Below the pieces are notes generated by a model that worked only from the letters and a program-made list of their open reading frames with translations, was not told where the DNA came from and ran no database searches. From Rheinheimera maricola (GTDB lineage: Bacteria > Pseudomonadota > Gammaproteobacteria > Enterobacterales > Alteromonadaceae), in contig NZ_JAERPS020000013.1 of the NCBI RefSeq assembly GCF_016918075.2, positions 1 through 39,378 of the forward strand: 39,378 nucleotides of DNA, in the 5' to 3' direction. This document shows, piece after piece, positions 1 to 7,346 of the stretch. The translations under genes were made by a program, and so were the position numbers. Position 1 is the first letter of the stretch; each line of letters begins with the position of its first letter.

Positions 1-77
1 GGATGAGGCGAACGATGCGCCGAGCAATGTAGTTCACCGCTGGAAGGCCAGCCCCGCAGGCTCCTCATTAAGTAAAC
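1..77 (+). other. Unassigned structured tail upstream of a terminator
   Basis: I cannot assign this segment. It has no open frame of useful length and does not match the 5S rRNA 3' end or a tRNA. It can fold: ATGAGG (3-8) pairs with CCTCAT (63-68), GCTGG (39-43) with CCAGC (48-52), and AGCC (50-53) with GGCT (59-62) as an alternative. It runs directly into the terminator at 78-107, so it is probably the 3' end of a transcript entering from the left. In E. coli the gene before murB-birA is the rrnB operon, so an rRNA operon trailer is the likeliest identity, but that rests on synteny only. Confidence 0.35.
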
Positions 78-107
78 AAGCCCGTCTCGCAAGAGTCGGG
101 CTTTTTG
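78..107 (+). terminator. Rho-independent terminator of the upstream transcript
   Basis: The stem AAGCCCG (78-84) / CGGGCTT (97-103) continues, after a T-T mismatch, into CTC/GAG closed by a GCAA tetraloop, followed by a T run. It lies about 60 bases before the chosen murB start, so it separates murB from the upstream operon. Confidence 0.88.
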
Positions 108-166
108 CTTTGCGCTTCAGCAATCACATCATTACAATGATGGCATTCGCGTTAGCCGGCTTAATC

Positions 167-1177
167 ATGCGCACTTTAACTAATATATCCGCTATTCCTT
201 ATTCTACTTTTCGATTTAATGCTCAACTGGCTGCTGTTACCGAGTTTGCTTCTGTTGCCGAGCTGGATATCTTTCATTTTGATACCACGCCAGTTGTCTT
301 GGGTGAAGGTAGCAATACCATTTTTATGCAGGATCTGACTGCACCTGTCATTCGTTTTGTTGCAGATAGTAAAATGATAACAGAGCTGGATGCACACCAT
401 GTTTTAGTGCACGTAGAAGCCGGCCATAACTGGCATAAGTTAGTAAGCTGGGCGGTTGAACAGCAGCTGTGGGGCATAGAAAACCTGGCACTTATTCCGG
501 GTTCGGTGGGGGCTGCGCCAGTGCAAAATATCGGTGCATACGGCGTGGAACTTTCTGATAGCTGCTTATATGTTGATTTCTATCACTGGCAACAGCGCAA
601 AGTGCAGCGTATCGCTGCAGGACGTTGCCGTTTTGGCTACCGTGATAGCGTGTTTAAACATGCCTTAGCAGGCAAAGGCGTTATCGTTGCTGTAGGTTTC
701 TGTCTTAGCAGGCAGCCTAATCCTGTGCTTGGCTATAATGGATTGGACCATCTGCCTGCTAACGTTGCTATCAATAGTATATTGGACCAGGTTATCGTGG
801 TGCGTAGCAGTAAGTTACCGGATCCCGCTGTGTTGGCTAATTGCGGAAGCTTTTTTAAGAACCCAGTTATCGCCTTACAGCACTATACTGCGCTGAAAAC
901 CAAGTATGCTGATATGCCGGGTTTTAGTCAGCCAGACAACACGGTAAAAATTCCTGCCGCCTGGTTGATAGAACAGCAAGGCTTCAAAGGCAAGCATTAT
1001 GGTGAGGTGGGGTGCTACAAACTACAACCCCTTGTGATCGTTAACCATGGTGCAGGCACCGCGGCGCAGTTAGAGCAACTTGTAACTGCGGTGCAGCAGC
1101 AGGTGCTGTCTGCTTACAATATTCAGCTAGAGGTTGAAGTACGTATGTTAAATGGCGCAGGGCAGCCTGTAAGATGA
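167..1177 (+). CDS. murB: UDP-N-acetylenolpyruvoylglucosamine reductase MurB
   Basis: Cytoplasmic flavoenzyme that reduces UDP-GlcNAc-enolpyruvate to UDP-MurNAc with NADPH, the second committed step of peptidoglycan synthesis. The 336-residue product is close to E. coli MurB (342). It carries the FAD-binding GEGSN (46-50), NLALIPGSVGAAPVQNIGAYG (about 105-125), FGYRD with Arg159, the catalytic Ser228 in GSFFKNP, and the C-terminal catalytic Glu324 in EVRML. This is the long, type I arrangement. The ATG at 167 gives the best family N-terminus (RTLTNISAIPYSTF); a TTG at 110 lies inside the upstream terminator, and ATGs at 137/140 would add a hydrophobic extension absent from the family. No start has a convincing ribosome binding site, so the start is the uncertain part. 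The stop overlaps birA (ATGA), implying coupled translation. Confidence 0.95.
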   Translation: MRTLTNISAIPYSTFRFNAQLAAVTEFASVAELDIFHFDTTPVVLGEGSNTIFMQDLTAPVIRFVADSKMITELDAHHVLVHVEAGHNWHKLVSWAVEQQLWGIENLALIPGSVGAAPVQNIGAYGVELSDSCLYVDFYHWQQRKVQRIAAGRCRFGYRDSVFKHALAGKGVIVAVGFCLSRQPNPVLGYNGLDHLPANVAINSILDQVIVVRSSKLPDPAVLANCGSFFKNPVIALQHYTALKTKYADMPGFSQPDNTVKIPAAWLIEQQGFKGKHYGEVGCYKLQPLVIVNHGAGTAAQLEQLVTAVQQQVLSAYNIQLEVEVRMLNGAGQPVR

Positions 1178-2157
1178 GCAAAGCCAGCTTAGCTACCCAA
1201 CGTCAACTGCTTAGTGTACTAAGCGAAGGAGAATTCCACTCCGGTCAGGCGCTGGCAGACACCCTTGGCTTAAGCCGAACTGCGATTGCAAATCATATCA
1301 AACAGTTACAACAGCTAGGGTTAGATATCTATAAGGTTAAAGGTCGTGGTTATCGTTTAGCTGAGGCGATATCATTACTGGATGCATGTAAAATTAGTCA
1401 GTTACGTAAACCGGGGGCTCCAGATATCCTGGTACAACATATTACTGATTCAACTAACAGTCAGTTAATGCAGAAAGTGTTGGATGGATTGGTCAGCCAA
1501 CTCGGCTATACGATAGTGGCAGAAGCACAAACTGCAGGAAGAGGACGCCGTGGGCGGAACTGGTATTCACCCTTTGCAGCAAGTTTATATTTCTCAATGT
1601 ATTGGCGCTTGGATCAGGGGATTCAGGCAGCTATGGGATTGAGTTTGGTTGTGGCTATTGCGATAGCCAGACTATTAAAGCAACAATACCAGCTCGAAGC
1701 CAAGGTAAAATGGCCGAACGATATTTATGTCGATAACAAGAAACTGTGCGGTATTCTGGTAGAACTGGCCGGGCAGGCACATGCCGGATGCGACGTAATT
1801 GTCGGTATTGGTATGAATATTCGCCTGCCACAGCAGGCGCTGAACAATATCGATCAGCAGTATATAGATTTGGCCGATGCGTCTGGTCAGGTAATTGATC
1901 GTAATCTGCTGGTGGCATTGCTGCAGCAGCAACTGATTAGCTTACTGGCTGAGTTTAGCGAAAACGGTTTTGCCGGCTTTGTTAATGAGTTTGACCAGTA
2001 TAATCAATACCGAAATAAAGCCATAAAACTTATTGGTAATTCTGAAGTTGCAGGTATTTGCCTCGGAGTAGACAAGCAGGGAGCGCTATTGGTAAAGACG
2101 GCTTCCGGGGTGCAAGCACACTTTGGTGGAGAACTTAGCTTACGGGCTGGAGAATAG
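1174..2157 (+). CDS. birA: Bifunctional biotin-protein ligase / biotin operon repressor BirA
   Basis: Activates biotin to biotinyl-AMP, transfers it to the carboxylase carrier protein BCCP, and in the holo form represses biotin synthesis. The 327-residue product has an N-terminal winged helix-turn-helix (about 8-62, with SGQALADTLGLSRTAIANHI), the ligase signature GRGRRG (122-127) that binds biotinyl-AMP, and KWPNDIYVDNKKLCGIL (179-195), then the small C-terminal SH3-like domain. The DNA-binding domain makes it a dual-function group II enzyme, not a ligase only. It overlaps murB by 4 bases and ends one base before coaX, so the three form a compact operon, as murB-birA do in E. coli. Confidence 0.96.
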   Translation: MSKASLATQRQLLSVLSEGEFHSGQALADTLGLSRTAIANHIKQLQQLGLDIYKVKGRGYRLAEAISLLDACKISQLRKPGAPDILVQHITDSTNSQLMQKVLDGLVSQLGYTIVAEAQTAGRGRRGRNWYSPFAASLYFSMYWRLDQGIQAAMGLSLVVAIAIARLLKQQYQLEAKVKWPNDIYVDNKKLCGILVELAGQAHAGCDVIVGIGMNIRLPQQALNNIDQQYIDLADASGQVIDRNLLVALLQQQLISLLAEFSENGFAGFVNEFDQYNQYRNKAIKLIGNSEVAGICLGVDKQGALLVKTASGVQAHFGGELSLRAGE

Positions 2158-2158
2158 C

Positions 2159-2854
2159 ATGTATTTATTGCTGGACATTGGTAACACCCGTGAGAAAGCC
2201 GCACTGGTCACGCAGGGAAAGGTAAACGCTTTGCCGCAATTAGCGGCAGATAATCTGGCAAAGCTACCAGTAAAGGCCGTGTATTTTGCCAGCGTAGCAT
2301 CGCAAGAAAAGGTCGTACAGCTAAAGCAGTCGCTGAGGCTGGATCATTTGCCCTGGCGTCAGGTGCATGCTGATGCACAGGCTTATGGTGTGCGTAGTAG
2401 TTATCAACAGCCGCAAACGCTGGGTGTAGATCGCTGGTTGGCGATGTTAGGTGCACAGTTGTTGTTTCCGGCAAAGAACCTGTTGATTGTTGATGCCGGC
2501 ACTGCAGTGACGGTTGATTGGTTAGACAACGAAGGACAACACGGCGGTGGCTGGATTATGCCCGGGCTTAAAATGCAGCAGCAAGCTGTAGTAAAAAATA
2601 CCGCCAAAGTATTTAACTCCGAAATGTTTAACGGTCGGCTGGAACCGGGCCAGGATACGGTAACTGGTTTGCAAAATGGCTGTTTAGCAGCGGTTTTGGG
2701 AGCAGTGCGGCTGGCATGGCAGCAAACTGCCTGCGACAAGCTGTTACTGACCGGCGGTGACAGTAAATTTTTCAAACCCCACCTAGTCGATTTACCATTG
2801 GTTGTAGAGCCTTTATTGATTTTCCATGGATTGGCACGCTATATCGACATATAG
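2159..2854 (+). CDS. coaX: Type III pantothenate kinase CoaX
   Basis: Phosphorylates pantothenate, the first step of coenzyme A synthesis. Type III enzymes belong to the ASKHA ATPase fold, need a monovalent cation and, in the family, escape CoA feedback inhibition. The 231-residue product shows DIGNT (6-10, phosphate loop), GVDRW (89-93), and VDAGTAVTVDW (111-121) with the nucleotide/pantothenate-contacting Asp112, plus GGWIMPGL. I chose the ATG at 2159, one base after the birA stop, because GGAGAA lies just upstream and DIGNT then sits at the usual distance. E. coli has the unrelated type I kinase gene coaA in the same slot, so this is non-orthologous replacement at a conserved position. Confidence 0.95.
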   Translation: MYLLLDIGNTREKAALVTQGKVNALPQLAADNLAKLPVKAVYFASVASQEKVVQLKQSLRLDHLPWRQVHADAQAYGVRSSYQQPQTLGVDRWLAMLGAQLLFPAKNLLIVDAGTAVTVDWLDNEGQHGGGWIMPGLKMQQQAVVKNTAKVFNSEMFNGRLEPGQDTVTGLQNGCLAAVLGAVRLAWQQTACDKLLLTGGDSKFFKPHLVDLPLVVEPLLIFHGLARYIDI

Positions 2855-2883
2855 CGCTCGCTTTGTGTACTTTGTGAGCATTT

Positions 2884-2914
2884 AAGCATGAAATTCCTGC
2901 TTTTTTGCTTTTTT
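2884..2914 (+). terminator. Weak possible terminator after coaX
   Basis: A 5-bp stem AAGCA (2884-2888) / TGCTT (2898-2902) with a 9-base loop is followed by a T-rich stretch (TTTTGCTTTTTT). The stem is short, so termination could be partial. It lies directly before the tRNA promoter. Confidence 0.4.
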
Positions 2915-2917
2915 CTG

Positions 2918-2946
2918 TTGCACGACCCAAGGCATTCCACTAGAAT
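2918..2946 (+). promoter_or_regulatory. Sigma-70 promoter of the tRNA-Thr-Tyr-Gly-Thr(-tuf) transcript
   Basis: TTGCAC (2918-2923), a 17-base spacer, and TAGAAT (2941-2946), followed by the GC-rich discriminator TCGCACCC. Transcription should start near 2953, a few bases before the first tRNA. The discriminator type is that of stringently controlled stable-RNA promoters. Confidence 0.8.
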
Positions 2947-2965
2947 TCGCACCCACTGACGTAGT

Positions 2966-3041
<76 letters not shown>

Positions 3042-3049
3042 TTAGTAGT

Positions 3050-3134
<85 letters not shown>

Positions 3135-3163
3135 TTTTCGTCATGTGAATAGCTACGAGTAGG

Positions 3164-3240
<77 letters not shown>

Positions 3241-3251
3241 ATCAAAACGTT

Positions 3252-3327
<76 letters not shown>

Positions 3328-3329
3328 TC

Positions 3330-3360
3330 TTGACACCTCTCTTGCTATAAAAATCATACT
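3330..3360 (+). promoter_or_regulatory. Possible internal promoter for the first tuf gene
   Basis: A perfect -35 TTGACA (3330-3335) starts three bases after the tRNA-Thr CCA end. The best -10 is CATACT (3355-3360) at a long 19-base spacing, so strength is uncertain. It could boost tuf above readthrough from the tRNA promoter. Confidence 0.3.
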
Positions 3361-3397
3361 TATTAAATAACCGCCGTCTGTTAAAAAGGGTCTATTC

Positions 3398-4582
3398 ATG
3401 GCTAAGGCTAAATTTGAACGTAATAAACCGCACGTAAACGTAGGCACCATTGGTCACGTTGACCACGGTAAAACTACCTTAACTGCAGCAATCACCAACG
3501 TACTGGCTAAGACATACGGCGGTCAGGCATTTGCTTTCGATCAAATCGACAAAGCGCCAGAAGAAAAAGCACGTGGTATCACAATCAACACGTCACACGT
3601 TGAATACGATACGCCAACACGCCACTACGCACACGTAGACTGCCCAGGCCACGCTGACTATGTTAAGAACATGATCACCGGTGCTGCCCAGATGGACGGT
3701 GCAATTCTGGTTGTTGCGGCGACTGACGGTCCTATGCCACAGACGCGTGAGCACATCCTGTTATCACGTCAGGTAGGCGTACCTTACATCATCGTGTTCA
3801 TGAACAAGTGTGACATGGTAGATGACGAAGAGCTGTTAGAGCTGGTAGAAATGGAAGTGCGTGAGCTTCTTTCAGACTACGACTTCCCGGGTGATGATTT
3901 ACCAGTAATCCGTGGTTCAGCGCTGAAAGGCCTGGAAGGCGATGCAGAGTGGGAAAAGAAAATTCTGGAGCTGGGCGAAGCGTTAGATACGTATATCCCA
4001 GAGCCGGTACGTGCGATTGATAAGCCATTCATCATGCCAATCGAAGACGTATTCTCAATTGCTGGTCGTGGTACTGTAGTAACAGGCCGTGTAGAGCAAG
4101 GTATTGTAAAAGTTGGTGAGACGGTAGAAATCGTAGGTATCAAAGATACAGTAGCGACTACCTGTACTGGTGTTGAGATGTTCCGTAAGCTGTTAGACGA
4201 AGGTCGTGCAGGCGAGAACATTGGTGCACTGTTACGTGGTACTAAGCGTGAAGACGTAGAACGTGGTCAGGTACTTGCTAAGCCAGGTTCAATCAAGCCA
4301 CACACTAAGTTCGAAGGCGAAGTGTACGTGTTGTCAAAAGAAGAAGGCGGTCGTCATACTCCGTTCTTCAAAGGTTACCGTCCACAGTTCTACTTCCGTA
4401 CTACAGACGTAACTGGCGCCGTTGAGCTGCCAGAAGGCGTAGAAATGGTAATGCCAGGCGACAACCTGAAGTTTGTTGTTGAGCTGATTTGCCCAATCGC
4501 GATGGACGAAGGTTTACGCTTCGCTATCCGTGAAGGCGGCCGTACAGTAGGTGCTGGTGTAGTATCAAAAATCCTGGCGTAA
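3398..4582 (+). CDS. tufB: Elongation factor Tu (tuf, tRNA-linked copy)
   Basis: GTPase that delivers aminoacyl-tRNA to the ribosomal A site. The 394-residue product has the P-loop GHVDHGKT (about 19-26), effector region [12 protein letters not shown] with the conserved Thr, DCPGH (about 81-85, with the catalytic His), NKCD (about 136-139) and SAL (about 174), then beta-barrel domains 2 and 3. Position after the four tRNAs and before secE-nusG makes it the counterpart of E. coli tufB. The protein is identical to the product of the str-operon copy at 19990. AAGGG lies 7 bases before the ATG. Confidence 0.98.
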   Translation: MAKAKFERNKPHVNVGTIGHVDHGKTTLTAAITNVLAKTYGGQAFAFDQIDKAPEEKARGITINTSHVEYDTPTRHYAHVDCPGHADYVKNMITGAAQMDGAILVVAATDGPMPQTREHILLSRQVGVPYIIVFMNKCDMVDDEELLELVEMEVRELLSDYDFPGDDLPVIRGSALKGLEGDAEWEKKILELGEALDTYIPEPVRAIDKPFIMPIEDVFSIAGRGTVVTGRVEQGIVKVGETVEIVGIKDTVATTCTGVEMFRKLLDEGRAGENIGALLRGTKREDVERGQVLAKPGSIKPHTKFEGEVYVLSKEEGGRHTPFFKGYRPQFYFRTTDVTGAVELPEGVEMVMPGDNLKFVVELICPIAMDEGLRFAIREGGRTVGAGVVSKILA

Positions 4583-4595
4583 TGCGCTGAGATTG

Positions 4596-4620
4596 AAAAA
4601 GGCCCTGCGGGGCCTTTTTT
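4596..4620 (+). terminator. Rho-independent terminator after tuf copy 1
   Basis: Stem AAAAAGGCCC / GGGCCTTTTTT with a TGCG loop, 13 bases after the tuf stop. An identical copy follows the second tuf gene. Confidence 0.93.
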
Positions 4621-4664
4621 GTTAGTTTGCAGCTTAAATATAGTGCAATAGCAGTACGGTAAGC

Positions 4665-4692
4665 TTGTTTTAGCACGCTAAGACAGTATAAT
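4665..4692 (+). promoter_or_regulatory. Promoter of tRNA-Trp-secE-nusG
   Basis: TTGTTT (4665-4670), 16-base spacer, perfect TATAAT (4687-4692), GC-leaning discriminator GAGCGGC. Start expected near 4699, about 40 bases before tRNA-Trp. Confidence 0.72.
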
Positions 4693-4739
4693 GAGCGGCT
4701 ATTTGAAAACCCGATAACATATCAGGTTTCCATCTTTGT

Positions 4740-4816
4740 AGGGGCATAGTTCCAATTGGTAGAACAGCGGTCTCCAAAACCGATGGTTGGGGGTTCGAAT
4801 CCCTCTGCCCCTGCCA
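4740..4816 (+). tRNA. trpT: tRNA-Trp (anticodon CCA)
   Basis: Acceptor AGGGGCA / TGCCCCT, anticodon loop CTCCAAA with CCA at 4774-4776, discriminator G and encoded CCA, all typical of tRNA-Trp. It is 77 bases because the D-loop (CAATTGGTA) has one base more than in E. coli. The first anticodon-stem pair is a G-A mismatch. tRNA-Trp also sits upstream of secE in several other gammaproteobacteria. Confidence 0.94.
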
Positions 4817-4889
4817 ATATTTTTCGGTAAAGCTAAGCTTTATCGGTAGTGTGTTGCTATAAGCAAGTCTAGGTGAAGTGAGTCAAAGC

Positions 4890-5264
4890 ATGAACGCAGC
4901 AAGTGAAACCCCAAAAAGCGGATTTGATGTAATCAAGTGGTTGCTGGTCTTTGTTATTTTATCACTGGCAGTAGTAGGTAACTACATTTACGAGTTGGGT
5001 GCGCTAGAGCGTGCTATAGCCGTAGTAGTATTAGTGATTATTGCCGGGGTCATTGCCGGCCAAACTGATAAAGGCCGGACTTTTATTAATTTTGCTAAAG
5101 AATCACGCACCGAAGTACGTAAAGTAGTGTGGCCAACCCGTCAGGAAACAATGCAAACTACCTTAGTTGTGTTGGTTGCTACCATTATCATGGGCTTGAT
5201 ACTGTGGGGGCTGGACGCCATCTTATTACGCGTAGTGTCATTTTTAACAGGATTGGGGATCTAA
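4890..5264 (+). CDS. secE: Preprotein translocase subunit SecE
   Basis: Essential inner-membrane subunit that clamps SecY in the SecYEG protein channel. The 124-residue product has three predicted membrane segments (roughly 15-33, 42-58 and 90-115), as in the long enterobacterial-type SecE. The cytoplasmic amphipathic helix carries the family signature [17 protein letters not shown] before the last segment. I chose the ATG at 4890: it gives the N-terminal length seen in related SecE proteins. An in-frame GTG at 4878 would add four residues. nusG starts two bases after the stop. Confidence 0.93.
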   Translation: MNAASETPKSGFDVIKWLLVFVILSLAVVGNYIYELGALERAIAVVVLVIIAGVIAGQTDKGRTFINFAKESRTEVRKVVWPTRQETMQTTLVVLVATIIMGLILWGLDAILLRVVSFLTGLGI

Positions 5265-5266
5265 GC

Positions 5267-5806
5267 ATGTCAGGAAAGATGCGTTGGTATGTAGTGCAGG
5301 CATTCTCAGGTTTCGAGCAACGTGTTGCGACCTCTTTGCGTGAACATATCAAGATTCATCAAATGGAAGATAAGTTTGGTGAAGTGCTAGTACCTACAGA
5401 AGAAGTCATTGAAATGCGTGCGGGTCAGAAACGTAAATCTGAACGCAAGTTTTTTCCTGGCTACGTGTTAGTGCAGATGGAAATGTGTGAAGAAGCCTGG
5501 CACTTAGTTAAAAGCGTACCACGTGTACTTGGCTTTATCGGTGGCACGTCAGATCGTCCTGCGCCTATTTCAGAGAAAGAAGCGATGACTATCCTGAATC
5601 GTCTGCAAGATAATGTTGATAAGCCGAAGCCGAAAACATTATTCGAAGCGGGTGAAGTGGTGCGTGTTACCGAAGGCCCATTCGCAGACTTTAACGGCGT
5701 GGTTGAAGAAGTCGACTACGAAAAGAGCCGCGTAAAAGTCTCCGTGTTGATTTTCGGCCGTTCGACTCCGGTAGATCTGGAATTCGCTCAGGTCGAGAAA
5801 GCCTAA
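5267..5806 (+). CDS. nusG: Transcription termination/antitermination factor NusG
   Basis: Binds the beta' clamp helices of RNA polymerase, suppresses pausing, and links polymerase to Rho or to ribosomal S10. The 179-residue product has the NGN domain ([23 protein letters not shown] at 6-28, [10 protein letters not shown], and [10 protein letters not shown]) and the C-terminal KOW domain (about 126-179, starting [22 protein letters not shown]). The start is the ATG two bases after the secE stop, with GGGGAT upstream inside secE. The secE-nusG pair is conserved across bacteria. Confidence 0.97.
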   Translation: MSGKMRWYVVQAFSGFEQRVATSLREHIKIHQMEDKFGEVLVPTEEVIEMRAGQKRKSERKFFPGYVLVQMEMCEEAWHLVKSVPRVLGFIGGTSDRPAPISEKEAMTILNRLQDNVDKPKPKTLFEAGEVVRVTEGPFADFNGVVEEVDYEKSRVKVSVLIFGRSTPVDLEFAQVEKA

Positions 5807-5814
5807 GATAAAGA

Positions 5815-5843
5815 TTGTAACCGGGCGCTGATTAAAATATAAT
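5815..5843 (+). promoter_or_regulatory. Promoter of rplK-rplA, embedded in the nusG terminator
   Basis: TTGTAA (5815-5820), 17-base spacer, perfect TATAAT (5838-5843), then the GC-rich discriminator CTGCGCCC. The -10 lies in the loop and upper stem of the hairpin at 5823-5851, so the discriminator is also the 3' arm of that hairpin. Start expected near 5850. Confidence 0.82.
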
Positions 5844-5856
5844 CTGCGCCCTTTTT
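5823..5856 (+). terminator. Terminator hairpin after nusG, overlapping the rplK promoter
   Basis: GGGCGC (5823-5828) pairs with GCGCCC (5846-5851); after a T-T mismatch GATT pairs with AATC. A TTTTT run follows (5852-5856). It lies 16 bases after the nusG stop and should end secE-nusG transcripts in part or in full. Confidence 0.75.
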
Positions 5857-5876
5857 AACATTGGGAAGCCGTTTGA

Positions 5877-5900
5877 GTAAGTGTCCTCGCACTTACGAGG
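5877..5900 (+). promoter_or_regulatory. rplK leader hairpins, possible L1 autoregulatory site
   Basis: GTAAGTG (5877-5883) pairs with CACTTAC (5890-5896). The overlapping CCTCG (5885-5889) / CGAGG (5896-5900) is an alternative that cannot form at the same time. The site lies about 27 bases before rplK. In E. coli, L1 represses its own operon by binding the leader just before rplK, so this is a plausible L1 target, inferred from position. Confidence 0.45.
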
Positions 5901-5926
5901 CTAAGACCCAGAAACAGAGGTGAAAC

Positions 5927-6355
5927 ATGGCAAAGAAAGTCACTGCACTTATTAAATTGCAGGTTAAAGCCGGTATGGCTAACCCGTCGCCACCAGTTGG
6001 TCCAGCGCTGGGTCAACATGGTGTGAATATCATGGAATTCTGTAAAGGTTTTAACGCCCGTACAGAAAGCCTTGATAAAGGTATGCCGATCCCAGTAGTA
6101 ATTACTGTTTATAGCGATCGTTCTTTCACATTCGAAACCCGCACTCCTCCAGCCTCTTTCCTGTTATTGAAAGCAGCTGGTTTAAAAGGTGGTTCAGGTC
6201 GTCCTAATACCCAGAAAGTAGGTAAAATCAGTGCAGCTCAGGTTGATGAGATCGTTAAGATCAAACAGCCAGACTTAACTGCTGCTGATCATGCTGCTGC
6301 GGTGCGTACTATTGAAGGTACTGCCCGTTCTATGGGTTTAGTGGTGGAGGGCTAA
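5927..6355 (+). CDS. rplK: 50S ribosomal protein L11
   Basis: L11 binds the 23S GTPase-associated centre at the base of the L7/L12 stalk, affects factor-dependent GTP hydrolysis, and is needed for RelA activation on stalled ribosomes. The 142-residue product matches the family length. The N-terminal domain has the conserved proline-rich helix ([22 protein letters not shown], about 20-41) contacted by thiostrepton-class drugs. The C-terminal rRNA-binding domain (about 75-142) contains [21 protein letters not shown] ribosome binding site precedes the ATG. rplA follows after 3 bases. Confidence 0.98.
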   Translation: MAKKVTALIKLQVKAGMANPSPPVGPALGQHGVNIMEFCKGFNARTESLDKGMPIPVVITVYSDRSFTFETRTPPASFLLLKAAGLKGGSGRPNTQKVGKISAAQVDEIVKIKQPDLTAADHAAAVRTIEGTARSMGLVVEG

Positions 6356-6358
6356 TAG

Positions 6359-7060
6359 ATGGCTAAATTAACTAAACGCGCTAAGTTAATCCGCTCTAAA
6401 GTGGATTCTACCCGCGAATATGATATCAACGAAGCAGTTGCTTTGTTAAAAGAATTAACCGCTGGCAAGTTTCTTGAAAGCGTAGATGTTGCTGTAAACC
6501 TGGGCATTGATGCTCGTAAGTCAGACCAAAACGTGCGCGGTGCAACTGTACTGCCACACGGTACTGGTCGTACTGTACGCGTTGCTGTGTTCACTCAGGG
6601 TGCAAACGCTGAAGCGGCGAAAGCTGCTGGTGCCGACATTGTTGGCATGGAAGACTTAGCTGAACAAGTTAAGAAAGGCGTAATGGATTTCGACGTTGTT
6701 ATCGCCTCTCCAGACGCTATGCGTGTAGTAGGTATGCTAGGTCAAATCTTAGGCCCACGTGGCTTAATGCCTAACCCTAAAACCGGTACTGTTACGCCCA
6801 ACGTAGCTGAAGCGGTTAAAAACGCGAAAGCGGGTCAGGTGCGTTACCGCAACGACAAGAATGGTATTATTCATTCAACTATCGGCAAAATCGATTTCGA
6901 TGCGGATAAGCTGAAAGAAAACTTAGAAGCGTTACTGATAGCATTAAAGCGTGGCAAGCCATCAGTCGCCAAAGGCATTTACATCAAGAAAGTCACTATC
7001 TCTTCTACGCACGGTGCGGGCTTAGCCCTGAGCCAGGCGTCATTGAGCGCAGTGGTTTAA
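6359..7060 (+). CDS. rplA: 50S ribosomal protein L1
   Basis: L1 forms the mobile stalk by the E site and guides exit of deacylated tRNA. In E. coli it is also the translational repressor of the rplK-rplA mRNA. The 233-residue product is of usual length (E. coli 234) and has the two-domain L1 fold with the signature around [18 protein letters not shown] (about 137-154). GGAGG inside the end of rplK serves as its ribosome binding site, so translation of the two genes is probably coupled. Confidence 0.98.
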   Translation: MAKLTKRAKLIRSKVDSTREYDINEAVALLKELTAGKFLESVDVAVNLGIDARKSDQNVRGATVLPHGTGRTVRVAVFTQGANAEAAKAAGADIVGMEDLAEQVKKGVMDFDVVIASPDAMRVVGMLGQILGPRGLMPNPKTGTVTPNVAEAVKNAKAGQVRYRNDKNGIIHSTIGKIDFDADKLKENLEALLIALKRGKPSVAKGIYIKKVTISSTHGAGLALSQASLSAVV

Positions 7061-7070
7061 AGCGTAATGC

Positions 7071-7099
7071 TTTACAGAGCGCATTGATTATTTTATAAT
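7071..7099 (+). promoter_or_regulatory. Promoter of rplJ-rplL(-rpoB-rpoC), embedded in the rplA terminator
   Basis: TTTACA (7071-7076), 17-base spacer, perfect TATAAT (7094-7099), discriminator CTCGCGCTC. The -10 lies in the stem-loop at 7077-7108. It corresponds to the E. coli P(L10) promoter that also drives rpoBC. Confidence 0.83.
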
Positions 7100-7115
7100 C
7101 TCGCGCTCAATTTTT
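7077..7115 (+). terminator. Terminator hairpin after rplA, overlapping the rplJ promoter
   Basis: The outer stem GAGCGC (7077-7082) / GCGCTC (7103-7108) and inner stem GATTAT (7086-7091) / ATAATC (7095-7100) are followed by AATTTTT. It lies 16 bases after the rplA stop, the same arrangement as after nusG. Confidence 0.72.
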
Positions 7116-7121
7116 AGGGTA

Positions 7122-7324
7122 GAAGCCATGTTCTTTACAGAACAATGGCTTCCGTCCAAGACCGTAGGTGTCGCAATTTTCGTTAGAAATGCGTGACTTA
7201 AAACACAAACCTACGCAGACGGTGCAGGCCCCAGAGAGAATTAGATTCCTTCTGGTCTCACCGTAAATCGCGCGCTCTATGGCAACATAGAGCGATGTGT
7301 AGGCAAACGGGTAATAATGCCCGT
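7122..7324 (+). promoter_or_regulatory. L10 (rplJ) mRNA leader
   Basis: About 240 bases separate the promoter from rplJ. The leader has the architecture of the L10 autoregulatory leader: a long hairpin GAAGCCAT (7122-7129) / ATGGCTTC (7145-7152), a second domain closed by CGTAGGT (7163-7169) / ACCTACG (7209-7215), a 9-bp stem with a GCAA loop (7273-7294), and a hairpin ACGGG / CCCGT (7307-7324) just before the ribosome binding site. In the known system, excess L10-(L7/L12) complex binds this leader and represses rplJL translation. Confidence 0.72.
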
Positions 7325-7346
7325 ATGAACCAGGAGTTAAGAGCCA

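Larger units (their letters stand above)
3386..4623 (+). repeat. tuf repeat, copy 1 (1238 bp)
   Basis: This segment recurs at 19978-21215 in direct orientation. It runs from the ribosome binding site through the gene and terminator, with sharp edges on both sides. I count six base differences, all at third codon positions (3679, 3718, 3889, 4105, 4162, 4168). The two flanks of the repeat are identical. Confidence 0.95.

Noticed and set aside
110..166. Longer murB with a TTG start at 110, or ATG starts at 137/140
   Set aside because: The TTG is inside the upstream terminator, and the added hydrophobic residues are not found in MurB. The ATG at 167 fits the family N-terminus.
5129..5266. NusG extended 46 residues upstream
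   Set aside because: The extension is a shifted frame of secE; NusG family length and a good ribosome binding site place the start at 5267.
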